From Puia sp. (lineage in GTDB: Bacteria > Bacteroidota > Bacteroidia > Chitinophagales > Chitinophagaceae): a DNA stretch of 64,000 nucleotides. How positions within the stretch are numbered: position 1 is the stretch's first letter; the number at the start of each line of letters is the position of its first letter. The DNA lies in contig JARLGZ010000054.1 of assembly GCA_031292515.1 (NCBI GenBank), positions 124,001 through 188,000 of the forward strand. The letters are read 5' to 3'. The notes below the pieces were generated by a model. The model was not told the DNA's origin and did no database searches. It worked only from the letters and a program-made list of their open reading frames with translations. Of the stretch, positions 42,324 through 51,524 are shown in pieces. The position numbers and the translations under genes are program-made.

Positions 42324-43616
42324 TCAACGGCGGGCTGTCCTCTTCCCGATGTTTGGCAGGAATCCGGTCAGCAGCCCCAGCAAGGGCAGGAAGGCGCATA
42401 CCCGGAAGACATAGTTGATGCTGGTATGGTCGGCCAGCTTGCCCAATACGGCAGAGCCGATCCCCCCCATTCCAAAAGCCAGCCCAAAGAAGAGCCCGGC
42501 GATCAGCCCTATTTTCCCCGGGACCAGTTCCTGCGCATATACCAGGATCGCTGAAAACGCAGAGGAGAGGATGAGGCCGATAAATGCCGATAGCACGCCG
42601 GTCCATAACAGGTTGACATGTGGTAGCAGTAGTGTGAACGGAGCCGCTCCCAGGATCGAGAACCAGATGACATATTTTCGGCCGAAGCGATCCCCGACCG
42701 GTCCCCCGATCAGCGTCCCCGCAGCCACAGAGAACAGGAAGATGAACAGGTAGATCTGTGAGCTCTCCACCGAGACATGGAATTTGTCGATCAGGTAGAA
42801 GGTGTAATAGCTGCTCATGCTGGAGAGGTAGAAATATTTAGAGAATATCAATACCAGCAGGATGACCAGGGACAGGGCAACGGTTTTCCGCGGCAATGCA
42901 GGTTGCAGGCTTATTTCCGGGACAGCGGTCTTCTTTTTGGGGGCAGGCTTGTTCCTTTTATACCAGCCCCCGAGATTGATCAGGACGGCAATGGCCAGGA
43001 GCGCCACCAGAGAGAACCAGATGATCTTGGATTGTCCATAGCGTACGACGACAAGGGCCGCGAGCAAAGGTCCCAGCGAGCTACCCGCGTTCCCTCCCAG
43101 CTGAAAAAGAGACTGGGCCATACCACGACGTCCCCCTGACGCCATATACGCCATGCGCGAGGCTTCGGGATGAAAGATCGACGAGCCGACACCCAAAAGC
43201 GCGACGCACAGCAATACACTGCCGAAAGTACCGGCCATCGAGAGGAATACGAGACCCAGGAGCGTAAAACCCATACCCGCGGCAAGCGAGTAGGGCTGTG
43301 GCTTTTTATCCGTATAAAGGCCTACAAAGGGTTGCAGCAGGGAGGCCGTGAGGTTGAAGCAGAAGGTGATCATGCCGAGCTGGCCATAGTTAAGATGCAG
43401 GGAATTTTTCAGCAGGGGATAGGTGGATGGGATCAGCGACTGAATGGTGTCGTTCAGCAGATGGGAGAAACTGATGGCCAGCAGCACCGGGAATACCGTT
43501 TTGCCGGCGATCGAACCTGCGGTGCTGATGGAGCCTGCCGTGCCGGCGGCACTCACCGTTCCAATTTCATTTTTGATTTCTTCGGTAGTAACTGTGTTCG
43601 TCACTGTGTTTGCCAT
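42324..43616 (-). CDS. MFS transporter, fosmidomycin-resistance (Fsr)-like
   Basis: About 430 residues from ATG 43616 (MANTVTNTVTTEE). Twelve membrane helices, an Fsr-type first helix (ISFSHLLNDTIQSLIPSTYP), the MFS loop signature GLYTDKKPQPYSLAAG, and HPEASRMAYMASGGRRGMAQ (the conserved Fsr-family loop) support the call. It should export a drug or metabolite. The first 40 residues are a Thr/Ser/Ala/Gly-rich extension (TVSAAGTAGSISTAGSIAG) with repeat-like DNA, not shared by the family. The FadR-type regulator gene lies upstream on the same strand with 20-bp repeats between. Confidence 0.88.
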   Translation of the reverse strand: MANTVTNTVTTEEIKNEIGTVSAAGTAGSISTAGSIAGKTVFPVLLAISFSHLLNDTIQSLIPSTYPLLKNSLHLNYGQLGMITFCFNLTASLLQPFVGLYTDKKPQPYSLAAGMGFTLLGLVFLSMAGTFGSVLLCVALLGVGSSIFHPEASRMAYMASGGRRGMAQSLFQLGGNAGSSLGPLLAALVVVRYGQSKIIWFSLVALLAIAVLINLGGWYKRNKPAPKKKTAVPEISLQPALPRKTVALSLVILLVLIFSKYFYLSSMSSYYTFYLIDKFHVSVESSQIYLFIFLFSVAAGTLIGGPVGDRFGRKYVIWFSILGAAPFTLLLPHVNLLWTGVLSAFIGLILSSAFSAILVYAQELVPGKIGLIAGLFFGLAFGMGGIGSAVLGKLADHTSINYVFRVCAFLPLLGLLTGFLPNIGKRTARR

Positions 43617-43639
43617 TGTCTTTTCTTTTAGTATTTCCA

Positions 43640-43775
43640 TGAAGGGTTTGTCTGTTTCTGCAATTTTGCCTGTTTCTGAATATCATTCCCGTTTGCGGGT
43701 GCCGTTCCTGTTTGCGCGTGCCGTTCCTGTTTGCGCTGGTACCGTTCTCGTATGCTTTGGCATTATCCCTGTTTA
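43640..43775. repeat. degenerate TGCCGTTCCTGTTTGCGC repeats
   Basis: TGCCGTTCCTGTTTGCG-type units occur about every 20 bases (for example near 43699 and 43719) with further decayed copies either side, filling the gap between the regulator stop and the transporter start. Confidence 0.6.
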
Positions 43776-44497
43776 TCACGACGATTTCTACTACTCCGTT
43801 GTTCCGGGACTTCCCCCGTCAACACCTGCATCGGATGACGGACGATCAGCGCAGCCCAGTGCCAGGCTTTTTCCGGGTCTTTATTGACGATGCCATCCAG
43901 CAGGGATTCGTGCCATTCCTGGGTAGCCAGGAAGGAACGGGTGTCCGGGTGTATCTCGCGGAAATAACGGGTCATCTGTTCCGAAAAGGTCTTATACAGA
44001 TCGGCCAGGATATCGTTCTTCGAGGCTTCCGCAATGGAGACGTGGAACTGGACGTCGGCCTGTATCGATGCTTCTATGTCTCCTTCGATGGCGGCTGCGT
44101 GGCGCCTCGCAAGCAGAGACTTCATTTTATCGATGTCCTCCGGCGTGCCTGATAGCGCCGCTTTTTCGACAATCTTCATCTCCAGGAGCTGCCTAACTTC
44201 GTCGACTTCTTCCGCCCTGGCCCTTTTCAGCCGCTGGGTAAGGGGTTCGTCGATGCTGGTGTTGGTCCCTACAAAGGTGCCGGATCCTTGCTGCACCCTG
44301 ACCAGCCCGGCATTGGCCAGTATGCGGATGGCTTCCCGGATCGTCGAGCGTCCCACCCCGAGTTTCTCCATGAGTTCAGGTTCCGGGGGAAGCTTCTCTC
44401 CCGGCCGGTACTCTCCCAGGGAGATTTGCTGCTGAAGACGGTTTACCACGGCATCGGCCAGGTTTTGGCGGGGTATGGGTATGATGGGTCTGCTCAT
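43763..44497 (-). CDS. FadR subfamily GntR transcriptional regulator
   Basis: 244 residues. The GntR winged helix is clear: RLQQQISLGEYRPGEKLPPE, then GVGRSTIREAIRILANAGLV and RVQQGSGTFVG. The C-terminal FCD helical domain has metal-type His residues in VQFHVSIAEASKND and HESLLDGI. FadR-type regulators sense acids or sugars. The Fsr-like transporter directly downstream is the likely target. The final 20 residues (SSRNRRDKQG and before) are basic and partly coded by repeats. Confidence 0.92.
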   Translation of the reverse strand: MSRPIIPIPRQNLADAVVNRLQQQISLGEYRPGEKLPPEPELMEKLGVGRSTIREAIRILANAGLVRVQQGSGTFVGTNTSIDEPLTQRLKRARAEEVDEVRQLLEMKIVEKAALSGTPEDIDKMKSLLARRHAAAIEGDIEASIQADVQFHVSIAEASKNDILADLYKTFSEQMTRYFREIHPDTRSFLATQEWHESLLDGIVNKDPEKAWHWAALIVRHPMQVLTGEVPEQRSSRNRRDKQG

Positions 44498-44613
44498 AGT
44501 TTACTGCAAGAAATGCTGATTTTGTATCATCATATCATCTGATGTTTCAAAATTAAGAGGAATCCGGATACTGACCAAAAGTTTTCGTACTTTTTCACAA
44601 ACGGTTGACGAAT

Positions 44614-45087
44614 ATGGCACTAAAAGAAAATACGCCAAAGACAGAACACACACCGAACGCCCGTCGGTATTACTGGATCATCGGGGTGGTCGTCATCCTC
44701 ATTCCCCTGGGGCTATGGGCGCAGTACAGGGCCCATTTTAAATGGAAGGACGTGGCGGACAAGGGCGTCTTCACCGTCGCGAAGGTTACCGGCTTCGAGA
44801 CGACGGGTTATGACTCGAAGATCTCCCTCGAAGTATATCTCGGCGACAAAAAATATACGACGATCGTCAACGAAGACTGTGATGAGTGCGTCGGCAGTTA
44901 CTTTTTCGTGAAGGTCCTGAAAGATGACCCGCTCAAATATCCACTCGTATATGGGGAGGAACCGGTGCCGGACTGCATCGTTACGGGCGTCAAAAATTTC
45001 GAGGGCTGGCAGGATTTTCCGAAATGCGATCCATCGACGGAAAGTAATCCATCGAAGGAAAGGGATCCATCGAAGGAACGTAAATAA
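44614..45087 (+). CDS. membrane-anchored protein of unknown function
   Basis: About 157 residues from ATG 44614 (the frame is open to a TTG at 44605). A short cytosolic start is followed by one membrane helix (YYWIIGVVVILIPLGLW). The outer part has four or five strands with a Cys pair in EDCDECVGSYFFVKV. The C-terminus carries a short charged repeat (DPSTESNPSKERDPSKERK) coded by near-identical 15-bp DNA units. I do not recognise a family. Confidence 0.68.
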   Translation: MALKENTPKTEHTPNARRYYWIIGVVVILIPLGLWAQYRAHFKWKDVADKGVFTVAKVTGFETTGYDSKISLEVYLGDKKYTTIVNEDCDECVGSYFFVKVLKDDPLKYPLVYGEEPVPDCIVTGVKNFEGWQDFPKCDPSTESNPSKERDPSKERK

Positions 45088-45110
45088 ACGGGCTTTCAGC
45101 CTCAGCATCC

Positions 45111-45722
45111 TTACCGCGCTCTTCCCGCCTGGGTTGCCTCATATATTTCTATGAGCAAACCTGTCTTGACATCATAGATATAGCCATATACCGGAATATA
45201 GGAAGGGACAAGCGGATGATTTTTGATCCGCCGGACATCGTCCAGGATACTGGCGGCCTGGTTGCTGATCGTCAGAAACGAGATGTGCTGCGCTTCCGTG
45301 GAACCACCTTCTTCGGTCACATTCTTCCACCCCTTTTCATCTACACTCGCCGTCGCTAGGCTGGTAGCCAGCAATCCGCGGATGACCTCGTCGGTGAAGT
45401 ACTCCATACCGCAGTCCGTGTGGTGAATGACGAACCACTCTGCCGTTCCCAGCAGCTTATGGGAAATGACCAGCGAACGGATGGCATCGTCGCTTGCGCG
45501 GCCGCCTGCATTACGGATCACATGAGCATCCCCTTCCGACAAGCCGGCATATTTTGCCGGATCCAGCCGCGCGTCCATGCAGGTGAGAATGGCAAAACGT
45601 CTTCCCGGTGGCAGGGGCAACTTGCCCTTTTCTCCAAAATTTGTTGAATAAGCCTTATTGGCTTCGAGTACTTCTTTGTGTACTTTGCTGGATTCCTGCT
45701 GAATTAGAGGTGCGTTGCTCAT
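45111..45722 (-). CDS. beta-class carbonic anhydrase
   Basis: 203 residues. The zinc ligands are visible: Cys48 and Asp50 in LTCMDARLD, then His101 and Cys104 in [10 protein letters not shown]. Asp50-Arg52 form the usual dyad. The enzyme interconverts CO2 and bicarbonate in the cytosol. The HTDCGM form belongs to the short beta-CA clade seen in many Bacteroidota and Actinobacteria. It converges on the membrane-anchored gene with 23 bases between the stops. Confidence 0.93.
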   Translation of the reverse strand: MSNAPLIQQESSKVHKEVLEANKAYSTNFGEKGKLPLPPGRRFAILTCMDARLDPAKYAGLSEGDAHVIRNAGGRASDDAIRSLVISHKLLGTAEWFVIHHTDCGMEYFTDEVIRGLLATSLATASVDEKGWKNVTEEGGSTEAQHISFLTISNQAASILDDVRRIKNHPLVPSYIPVYGYIYDVKTGLLIEIYEATQAGRAR

Positions 45723-45901
45723 ATCCTGATTATTAGTCTACTTTATTTATAGACTAAAATACGAAGAATATCGATTCCTGGTTTGGAAATTGGCACTTTA
45801 TTTAAATTTATTTTCCTCAGGCTTTGCCGCTCTTCTCTGCAGGCATGCCAGACTGTATTGACGCCAAACCGGTATTGACGCTAAACCGCTATTTTTAATA
45901 C

Positions 45902-47359
45902 CTATCGTATCAACAGCACCGTGCCATGCTGGCGATGCGGTGTTTTCACCTGATCGTCATGGAAAGAGAGTTCCCAGACATAGGTGTCTGCGGGTTCGCG
46001 CCGGTTTTTGAAGCTGCCATCCCAGCCGGAAGAGGGATCGTTGGAACTGTACAGCAACTCCCCCCATCGGTTGAATACCTTCAGTTGATATTGTTTGACC
46101 GTATAGTGTAAAGTGCACCTGTACTTTGGCATGAATACGCTGTTTACACCACCGCGACCGGGCGTAAATGCATCGGGGACATAGAATTTGCAGCTGCAGT
46201 TTTCAAAAAGAATATTGATAGAATCGGCGACGGCCCCGCACACATCGGTTGCCTGTACAAAATATAAACCCGATTGAGTGACAGTATAATGAGATCCGGT
46301 AGAGCCATCCTGCCACTGATACGTGGTGTAAGGGAAATCGGCCTGCAGCACCAACGTGTCTGTTGTGCAGACGGCCGTGTCCGCGGGCCATGCAATGACC
46401 GGCTTTGTGATAAACGAACAGGTGATCGTATCGGTTGCTATGCAGCCGGACTCGCTAACGGTTACCCAGTATTTCCCGGGCAGATCCAAGGTCCGCGTCT
46501 CGTTTGTACTGTTGTCATCCCAGAGATAAGCGGCGCCGGGAGAGAGCGCGTCGAGGGTGAGTTCGCTACCCTTACACAATACCGTATCAGCGGATGGGAA
46601 GATATAATCGGACAGTCCATATCCTCCGTACTCGGCCGAACTCGCCGCATCCTGTACCTGGATGGGCAAGTTGCAAGTCGTTCCCAGGACGGATCGTTGG
46701 TCCATATCGATTTCCACGACTTTGACGGGGAGGCCCGATTCGGGAGACGTGATGCCCAGAACAGTATGTTGACCACAATTCGAAGAAAGATTGACCAGTC
46801 CATAGAAGGAATAGCCGGGGAGCGCCAAAAATACGGTGCTGTTTCCGGGATCGCTAAGGTTCACATTGATAAGCTGCCGGTTTGAGGAGGCCATGATCAG
46901 GTTCTTTTCGTAAAATATCAGATCCCCTCCGGGACTGTAATTGACGGTCCCCAGATCATAGCTTTTATAAAGATGCGGATCGTACTCTATCAACTCGTCA
47001 CTATAGTCGACCCAAAATAGAGACCCGTTGTCATCTACGGTCATCGCGTCGGTGTGCACATTCGTCGTTAGCAACATACAGGAAGCTGCATCTCCCAAAA
47101 TCGATCGGTACAGCGAGCCGGCCATGGTCGTGAAGTAGAGGGTGTCTTTATAGAGCGCTACTGAAAAGGGATAGTCTGTCGGTGAATTGAAACCGCAGAC
47201 GGGCGTCGCCATTTTTACGGGAGTACAGTGGCCCAAAGACGGGTCGAATGAATAAAAACTCCCGGTGTTGTCGACCAGGATGATTCGCTGCGCCGGTACA
47301 GCGTAACAGGAAGAGAGCAGTAATGACAGGAATACAGTTTTATGTAATGCTGGCGGCAT
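45902..47359 (-). CDS. T9SS-exported protein with CHU_C/gliding-type C-terminal domain
   Basis: 485 residues with a signal peptide (HKTVFLSLLLSSCYAVPAQ). The N-terminal 260 residues look like a beta-propeller (repeated GSLFWVDYSDELIEYD-like strands). Two Ig/PKD-like parts follow (GAAYLWDDNSTNETRTLDLP and YTTYQWQDGSTGSHYTV). The end is a gliding-motility (CHU_C) sorting domain: FYVPDAFTPGRGGVNSVFMP, then LKVFNRWGELLYSS and WDGSFKNRREPADTYVWEL. It is secreted by the type IX system as a type B substrate. Function of the mature part is unknown. Confidence 0.9.
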   Translation of the reverse strand: MPPALHKTVFLSLLLSSCYAVPAQRIILVDNTGSFYSFDPSLGHCTPVKMATPVCGFNSPTDYPFSVALYKDTLYFTTMAGSLYRSILGDAASCMLLTTNVHTDAMTVDDNGSLFWVDYSDELIEYDPHLYKSYDLGTVNYSPGGDLIFYEKNLIMASSNRQLINVNLSDPGNSTVFLALPGYSFYGLVNLSSNCGQHTVLGITSPESGLPVKVVEIDMDQRSVLGTTCNLPIQVQDAASSAEYGGYGLSDYIFPSADTVLCKGSELTLDALSPGAAYLWDDNSTNETRTLDLPGKYWVTVSESGCIATDTITCSFITKPVIAWPADTAVCTTDTLVLQADFPYTTYQWQDGSTGSHYTVTQSGLYFVQATDVCGAVADSINILFENCSCKFYVPDAFTPGRGGVNSVFMPKYRCTLHYTVKQYQLKVFNRWGELLYSSNDPSSGWDGSFKNRREPADTYVWELSFHDDQVKTPHRQHGTVLLIR

Positions 47360-47597
47360 TGTTAAGGATCAGAATGGTTAAGAGACGATACCGGGATCAA
47401 GATAATAAAATATCCCGCCGGGAATCTGTTAAAAAGTTATATCCCTTACTCCGATCCTTACTCCCGGGCGCGGATCTTCGGGCTATCGACAAATCTCCGG
47501 GCTACCGTCCGTCGCATTAATTCCTTCAGGGCAATCGATTTAATGCTTATTTTTAAACAAGGATATTCTGCTTTTCTTAATAAATGTATGTTGACCA

Positions 47598-48794
47598 ATG
47601 ACTGCTGCCGCTCCGCCCGACAAGTCCCCCCGCATCGCCTCTATCGACCTGTTAAGAGGGCTCATCATGGTGATCATGGCGCTTGATCATGTGAGGGATT
47701 ATTTTCATGCGGAGGCTTTTAAATACGATCCGATGGATCTCCAAAAGACGAGCGTGGTCTTATTTTTCACGCGGTGGATCACGCACTACTGCGCACCCAC
47801 TTTTATGTTCCTGGCAGGCGTGTCCGCCTTTCTCGTGAGCCGGAAAAAAACCAGGATGGAGTTATCGGGATTTCTTTTCAAAAGAGGCCTGTGGCTGGTC
47901 ATCCTGGAATTTACGATCATCCGTTTTGCCTGGAAATTTAACCCGGATGTACAGGATCTCCTGCTCATCGTCATATGGGCGCTGGGTATCAGCATGATTG
48001 CGTTGGCGGCCCTGATCTGGTTACCCCGGAAGCTCATATTGGTTTTCGGACTGATCCTGGTATTCGGTCATAATATGCTTGACAATATCCATGTTGCGGG
48101 AGAAGGTGCCGCGGCCTTTCTCTGGGCGATCGTCCACGAACAGCACTTGTTTTTTGTGAAGGGCTTTCCCATCATGGTCGTATATCCCATCGTGCCCTGG
48201 ATCGGGGTCATGACGTTGGGGTATGTATTCGGCGGACTGTATGACAGCTCTTTCCTCCCAGAGCGGCGGAAGAAGATCCTTACCCGGCTGGGTCTGGGGG
48301 CGATCCTGCTTTTTGTCCTGCTCCGCTGGTCAAACCTGTACGGAGATCCAAATCCGTGGAGTGCTCAGCCATCCGCCGTTTTCAGCGTTCTCTCTTTTCT
48401 CAAAGTCACCAAATATCCTCCTTCCCTTCTATACCTGCTGATGACGCTCGGGCCCTCCATCCTGTTCCTGGCTGTGTCGGAAAATGCGCGGGGATGGCCG
48501 AGTCGCGTATTGTCGGTTTATGGCAGGGTGCCCATGTTCTACTACATCCTGCATATCTATTGGCTGCACCTGCTGGCTTTTCTCGCCGCTCCGCTTTGCG
48601 GACATAAAAGCCTGGACATGATTATCGGCAGGGGCTGGCTGACGACGCAGCCGCAGCTGCAAGGCTTCGGTTTTTCGCTGGGGATCGTATATCTCGTCTG
48701 GTTGTTTGTAGTGATCTCGCTGTATCCGCTGTGTAAGGCGTACGACCGGTATAAAAAGGAACATAAGGATAAGCGGTGGCTGAGTTATCTCTAG
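47598..48794 (+). CDS. HGSNAT-like (DUF1624) membrane acyltransferase-type protein
   Basis: 398 residues and about ten helices. The start IASIDLLRGLIMVIMALDHVR with the conserved Asp and Arg, then FMFLAGVSAFLVSRKKT and PWIGVMTLGYVFGG, are the hallmarks of heparan-alpha-glucosaminide N-acetyltransferase-like proteins. They transfer acetyl groups across the membrane to sugars. The substrate is unknown; it opens the glycan-use region, together with the DUF5009 gene near 59.4 kb. Confidence 0.88.
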   Translation: MTAAAPPDKSPRIASIDLLRGLIMVIMALDHVRDYFHAEAFKYDPMDLQKTSVVLFFTRWITHYCAPTFMFLAGVSAFLVSRKKTRMELSGFLFKRGLWLVILEFTIIRFAWKFNPDVQDLLLIVIWALGISMIALAALIWLPRKLILVFGLILVFGHNMLDNIHVAGEGAAAFLWAIVHEQHLFFVKGFPIMVVYPIVPWIGVMTLGYVFGGLYDSSFLPERRKKILTRLGLGAILLFVLLRWSNLYGDPNPWSAQPSAVFSVLSFLKVTKYPPSLLYLLMTLGPSILFLAVSENARGWPSRVLSVYGRVPMFYYILHIYWLHLLAFLAAPLCGHKSLDMIIGRGWLTTQPQLQGFGFSLGIVYLVWLFVVISLYPLCKAYDRYKKEHKDKRWLSYL

Positions 48795-48829
48795 ATTGAA
48801 GGACTTCCGGAAAATGTTATATTTAACTC

Positions 48830-49303
48830 ATGGAAAAATTAGCCTGTATCTTCCTTTTAGTCGCTTGCCTTTTTTCTGACAAGCTGACCCTGGCACAGGA
48901 CAAAGCCGATATACAGGACAACGCCGAAATTTTTAAGACCATTGCCCATATGGACAGTGTGCTGTTCGGCGCATTTAACAACCATGACCTGGCGACCTTG
49001 CAGAAGGTTTTCGCACCCAATACCGAATTTTACCATGACCGGGACGGCTTGAGCAATTACGGGACAACCATGACCAATTTCAAAAGGGTCTTTGCTTCCA
49101 CGCCGGACCTTCATCGGGATCTGGTCCCCGGCACCCTGGAAGTCTATCCCCTCCCCGGGTATGGCGCGGTCGAAATGGGAGAGCACCGTTTTACGCATAC
49201 GCAGAACGGCCAGATAATTGCCGCCGTCTATAAGTTCATCAATACCTGGCAGTTCAAGGACGGCCAATGGCAGGTTACCCGGACGATCAGCGTAGGACAT
49301 TAA
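48830..49303 (+). CDS. exported NTF2-like (DUF4440 type) protein
   Basis: 157 residues with a signal peptide (MEKLACIFLLVACLFSDKLTLAQ). The mature part is an NTF2-like domain (MDSVLFGAFNNHDLATLQKVF, then EFYHDRDGLSNYG and the final WQFKDGQWQVTRTISVGH). Catalysis is not evident. It lies 24 bases upstream of the GH5 gene and is probably co-transcribed. Confidence 0.85.
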   Translation: MEKLACIFLLVACLFSDKLTLAQDKADIQDNAEIFKTIAHMDSVLFGAFNNHDLATLQKVFAPNTEFYHDRDGLSNYGTTMTNFKRVFASTPDLHRDLVPGTLEVYPLPGYGAVEMGEHRFTHTQNGQIIAAVYKFINTWQFKDGQWQVTRTISVGH

Positions 49304-49327
49304 ACCATTTTAATGTAAAACCATTTT

Positions 49328-50479
49328 ATGAACAGGAGATCCTTTCTTCGCAACACCGCCCTCGCCACGGCGGGTCTTTCGCTGGCCGAGGCGGCGGCAT
49401 TGGCCGCTTCCCGTCGGCCGTTAGCAGCGAACAAACTTCCGAAATGGAAGGGCTTTAATATACTGGATTTCTATTCGCCGGATCCAGCCCCGGCCAGACA
49501 GCCCACCACCGACGAACATTTTAAATGGATCAGGGACTGGGGATTCGATTTCGTCCGTATCCCCATGGCCTACCCGCATTACCTGCAATTCGACCGGAGC
49601 CGGAATATAACGCCCGAAGATGTCTATCATACGGACCCGAAAAAGTTGGATGAGATCGGCAGTCTCGTGGCGATGGCGCATAAATACGATATCCATGTCT
49701 GTCTCAACCTGCACCGGGCGCCGGGCTACTGCGTCAACTCCGGTTTTTATGAACCCTATAATCTCTGGACGGATAAAGCGGCGCAGGATGCCTTCTACTT
49801 TCACTGGGATCTGTGGGCGAAACGCTTTAAAAATGTCTCTTCCAAAAAGATCAGCTTCGACCTGCTCAACGAGCCCAGTATGCGGGAAGACATGAACGAC
49901 CAGCATTCCAAACGGAGCGCCGTTCCCGGCGAAGTATACCGTAAGGTGGCAAAGGCGGCAGCCGACACCATTCACCGGGAGAACCCCGGGCATCTCGTCA
50001 TCGCCGATGGAAATAATGTAGGCAACAATACCATTCCGGAGATCGCAGATCTCAATATCGCGCAGAGCTGTCGCGGGTACTATCCGCACGTCATCTCGCA
50101 TTACAAGGCCCCCTGGGTCTACACGGACGAACAGATCGCCCATCTGCCCGATCCGAAATGGCCTGGCCAGGTGGGCACGGAATACCTGAGCCGCGAGATG
50201 CTCGAAAAATATTATAAACCCTGGATAGACCTGGTCGGTCAGGGGGTGGGGGTACACTGCGGCGAATGTGGCTCCTGGAACAAGACCCCGCACGAGGTCT
50301 TCCTGGCCTGGTTCGGCGATGTGACAAACATCCTTTCAAACGCCGGGATCGGCTTCGCGCTATGGAATTTTATAGGCGATTTCGGGATCCTCGATTCCCG
50401 GCGTACCGATGTGGCCTATGAAGACTGGCATGGCCATAAACTGGACCGGAAACTGCTGGACCTGGTCAGGAAGGCGTAG
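49328..50479 (+). CDS. glycoside hydrolase family 5-type cellulase, Tat-exported
   Basis: 383 residues. The start NRRSFLRNTALATAGLSLAE is a twin-arginine signal. The TIM barrel has VRIPMAYPHYLQ, the acid/base glutamate in FDLLNEPSMRED and a probable nucleophile in GVHCGECGSWNKTP. GH5 enzymes cleave beta-glucans or mannans; the subfamily cannot be set by eye. It follows the NTF2-like gene closely. Tat export suggests folding in the cytosol. Confidence 0.88.
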   Translation: MNRRSFLRNTALATAGLSLAEAAALAASRRPLAANKLPKWKGFNILDFYSPDPAPARQPTTDEHFKWIRDWGFDFVRIPMAYPHYLQFDRSRNITPEDVYHTDPKKLDEIGSLVAMAHKYDIHVCLNLHRAPGYCVNSGFYEPYNLWTDKAAQDAFYFHWDLWAKRFKNVSSKKISFDLLNEPSMREDMNDQHSKRSAVPGEVYRKVAKAAADTIHRENPGHLVIADGNNVGNNTIPEIADLNIAQSCRGYYPHVISHYKAPWVYTDEQIAHLPDPKWPGQVGTEYLSREMLEKYYKPWIDLVGQGVGVHCGECGSWNKTPHEVFLAWFGDVTNILSNAGIGFALWNFIGDFGILDSRRTDVAYEDWHGHKLDRKLLDLVRKA

Positions 50480-50504
50480 CGGTGTTTGGTTGCAACTTTA
50501 GGGC

Positions 50505-50512
50505 TATCTTTG
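50505..50512 (+). promoter_or_regulatory. TATCTTTG -7 element of the Fic gene
   Basis: The element ends 7 bases before ATG 50520. A TTTG about 16 bases upstream (50485-50488) may serve as the -33 element. Confidence 0.6.
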
Positions 50513-50519
50513 TTTTACT

Positions 50520-51350
50520 ATGGAGGATATCAGCAAAATAATTGCCGAATATAAGTCCCTGAATTTGCATGAAGTCATAGACTATGACAAATTCAGCCAA
50601 TATGCCATTGTTCACCATTCCAGCAGCATCGAAGGTTCGACATTAACAGAAAATGAGACGAGGCTGTTATTGGACGAAGGTGTCACTCCGAAAGGGAAGC
50701 CATTGGAGCACAGCCTGATGGTAAAAGATCATTTCGATGCGTTGCAGTTTGTGCTCGAATCCTCGAATAAAAAGATTCCGGTGAGTACTCTGTTTATCCA
50801 GCAAATAAATACAAGAGTGATGCGGCACACCGGGGGCCTCTATAACACCGTCTTCGGAGAAATAGATGCGTCTAAAGGAATGTTCCGGAAGGGCAATGTG
50901 AGTGCCGGAGGAAGCTATTTTATAAACTATGATAAGGTAGAGCCGTACACAAAAAGACTGGCTGATAATTTGGAGGACAGTCTATCGTCAATCGAATCCA
51001 TCCGTGAACAATTGATTCTCTCCTTTACGGCTCATTTCGACCTGGTGTCCATACATCCTTTTTATGACGGAAACGGGCGGACAAGCCGGCTCCTGATGAA
51101 CTACATTCAATCGTATTATGGGCTCCCCCTGGCCATTGTTTTTAAGGAGGATAAAGTTGACTATTTCACTGCATTGCAGGAGTCTCGTAAGCAAGAGGAT
51201 ATCGCTATTTTTACCGAATTTATGTTTAGTCAATATCGAAAATTCCTCGGTAACGAGATACGACAATTTCTAAAGGATACTTCTAAAAATGAGCTTCAAA
51301 CGAAAGGAGGTGGCAAAAATAAAGGGAAGGGATATTCATTGTTTTTTTGA
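50520..51350 (+). CDS. Fic family protein
   Basis: 276 residues. The Fic catalytic motif is complete, HPFYDGNGRTSR near residue 178, so AMP or another nucleotide group can in principle be transferred to a protein Ser, Thr or Tyr. An inhibitory helix motif SSSIEG (Ser34 to Glu38-Gly39, the S/TxxxE-G/N form) is near the N-terminus, which makes it a self-inhibited class II Fic. The C-terminus ends in a Lys/Gly-rich tail. Base composition is visibly more AT-rich than that of the neighbouring GH genes, suggesting transfer. Confidence 0.92.
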   Translation: MEDISKIIAEYKSLNLHEVIDYDKFSQYAIVHHSSSIEGSTLTENETRLLLDEGVTPKGKPLEHSLMVKDHFDALQFVLESSNKKIPVSTLFIQQINTRVMRHTGGLYNTVFGEIDASKGMFRKGNVSAGGSYFINYDKVEPYTKRLADNLEDSLSSIESIREQLILSFTAHFDLVSIHPFYDGNGRTSRLLMNYIQSYYGLPLAIVFKEDKVDYFTALQESRKQEDIAIFTEFMFSQYRKFLGNEIRQFLKDTSKNELQTKGGGKNKGKGYSLFF

Positions 51351-51524
51351 TGATCCTTTTGTCTTTTTGATACGCTGATTTTTTTTCATTTACTCTTTGT
51401 GCCAATCAGGATTTTTTGAGCAACAGGTTTCCAATTGAAAATAAAACAGTATCAATCCAATGCCAATTATAAATACTATGACTTTCAAAAAAATCATTTT
51501 CTCACTTTAAAGCTCTTTGGTCGA

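Noticed and set aside
44518-44546. GATGATATGATGATAC-like string before the FadR-type gene as its operator
   Set aside because: Only partly symmetrical and unlike the usual TnGTnnnACnA form.
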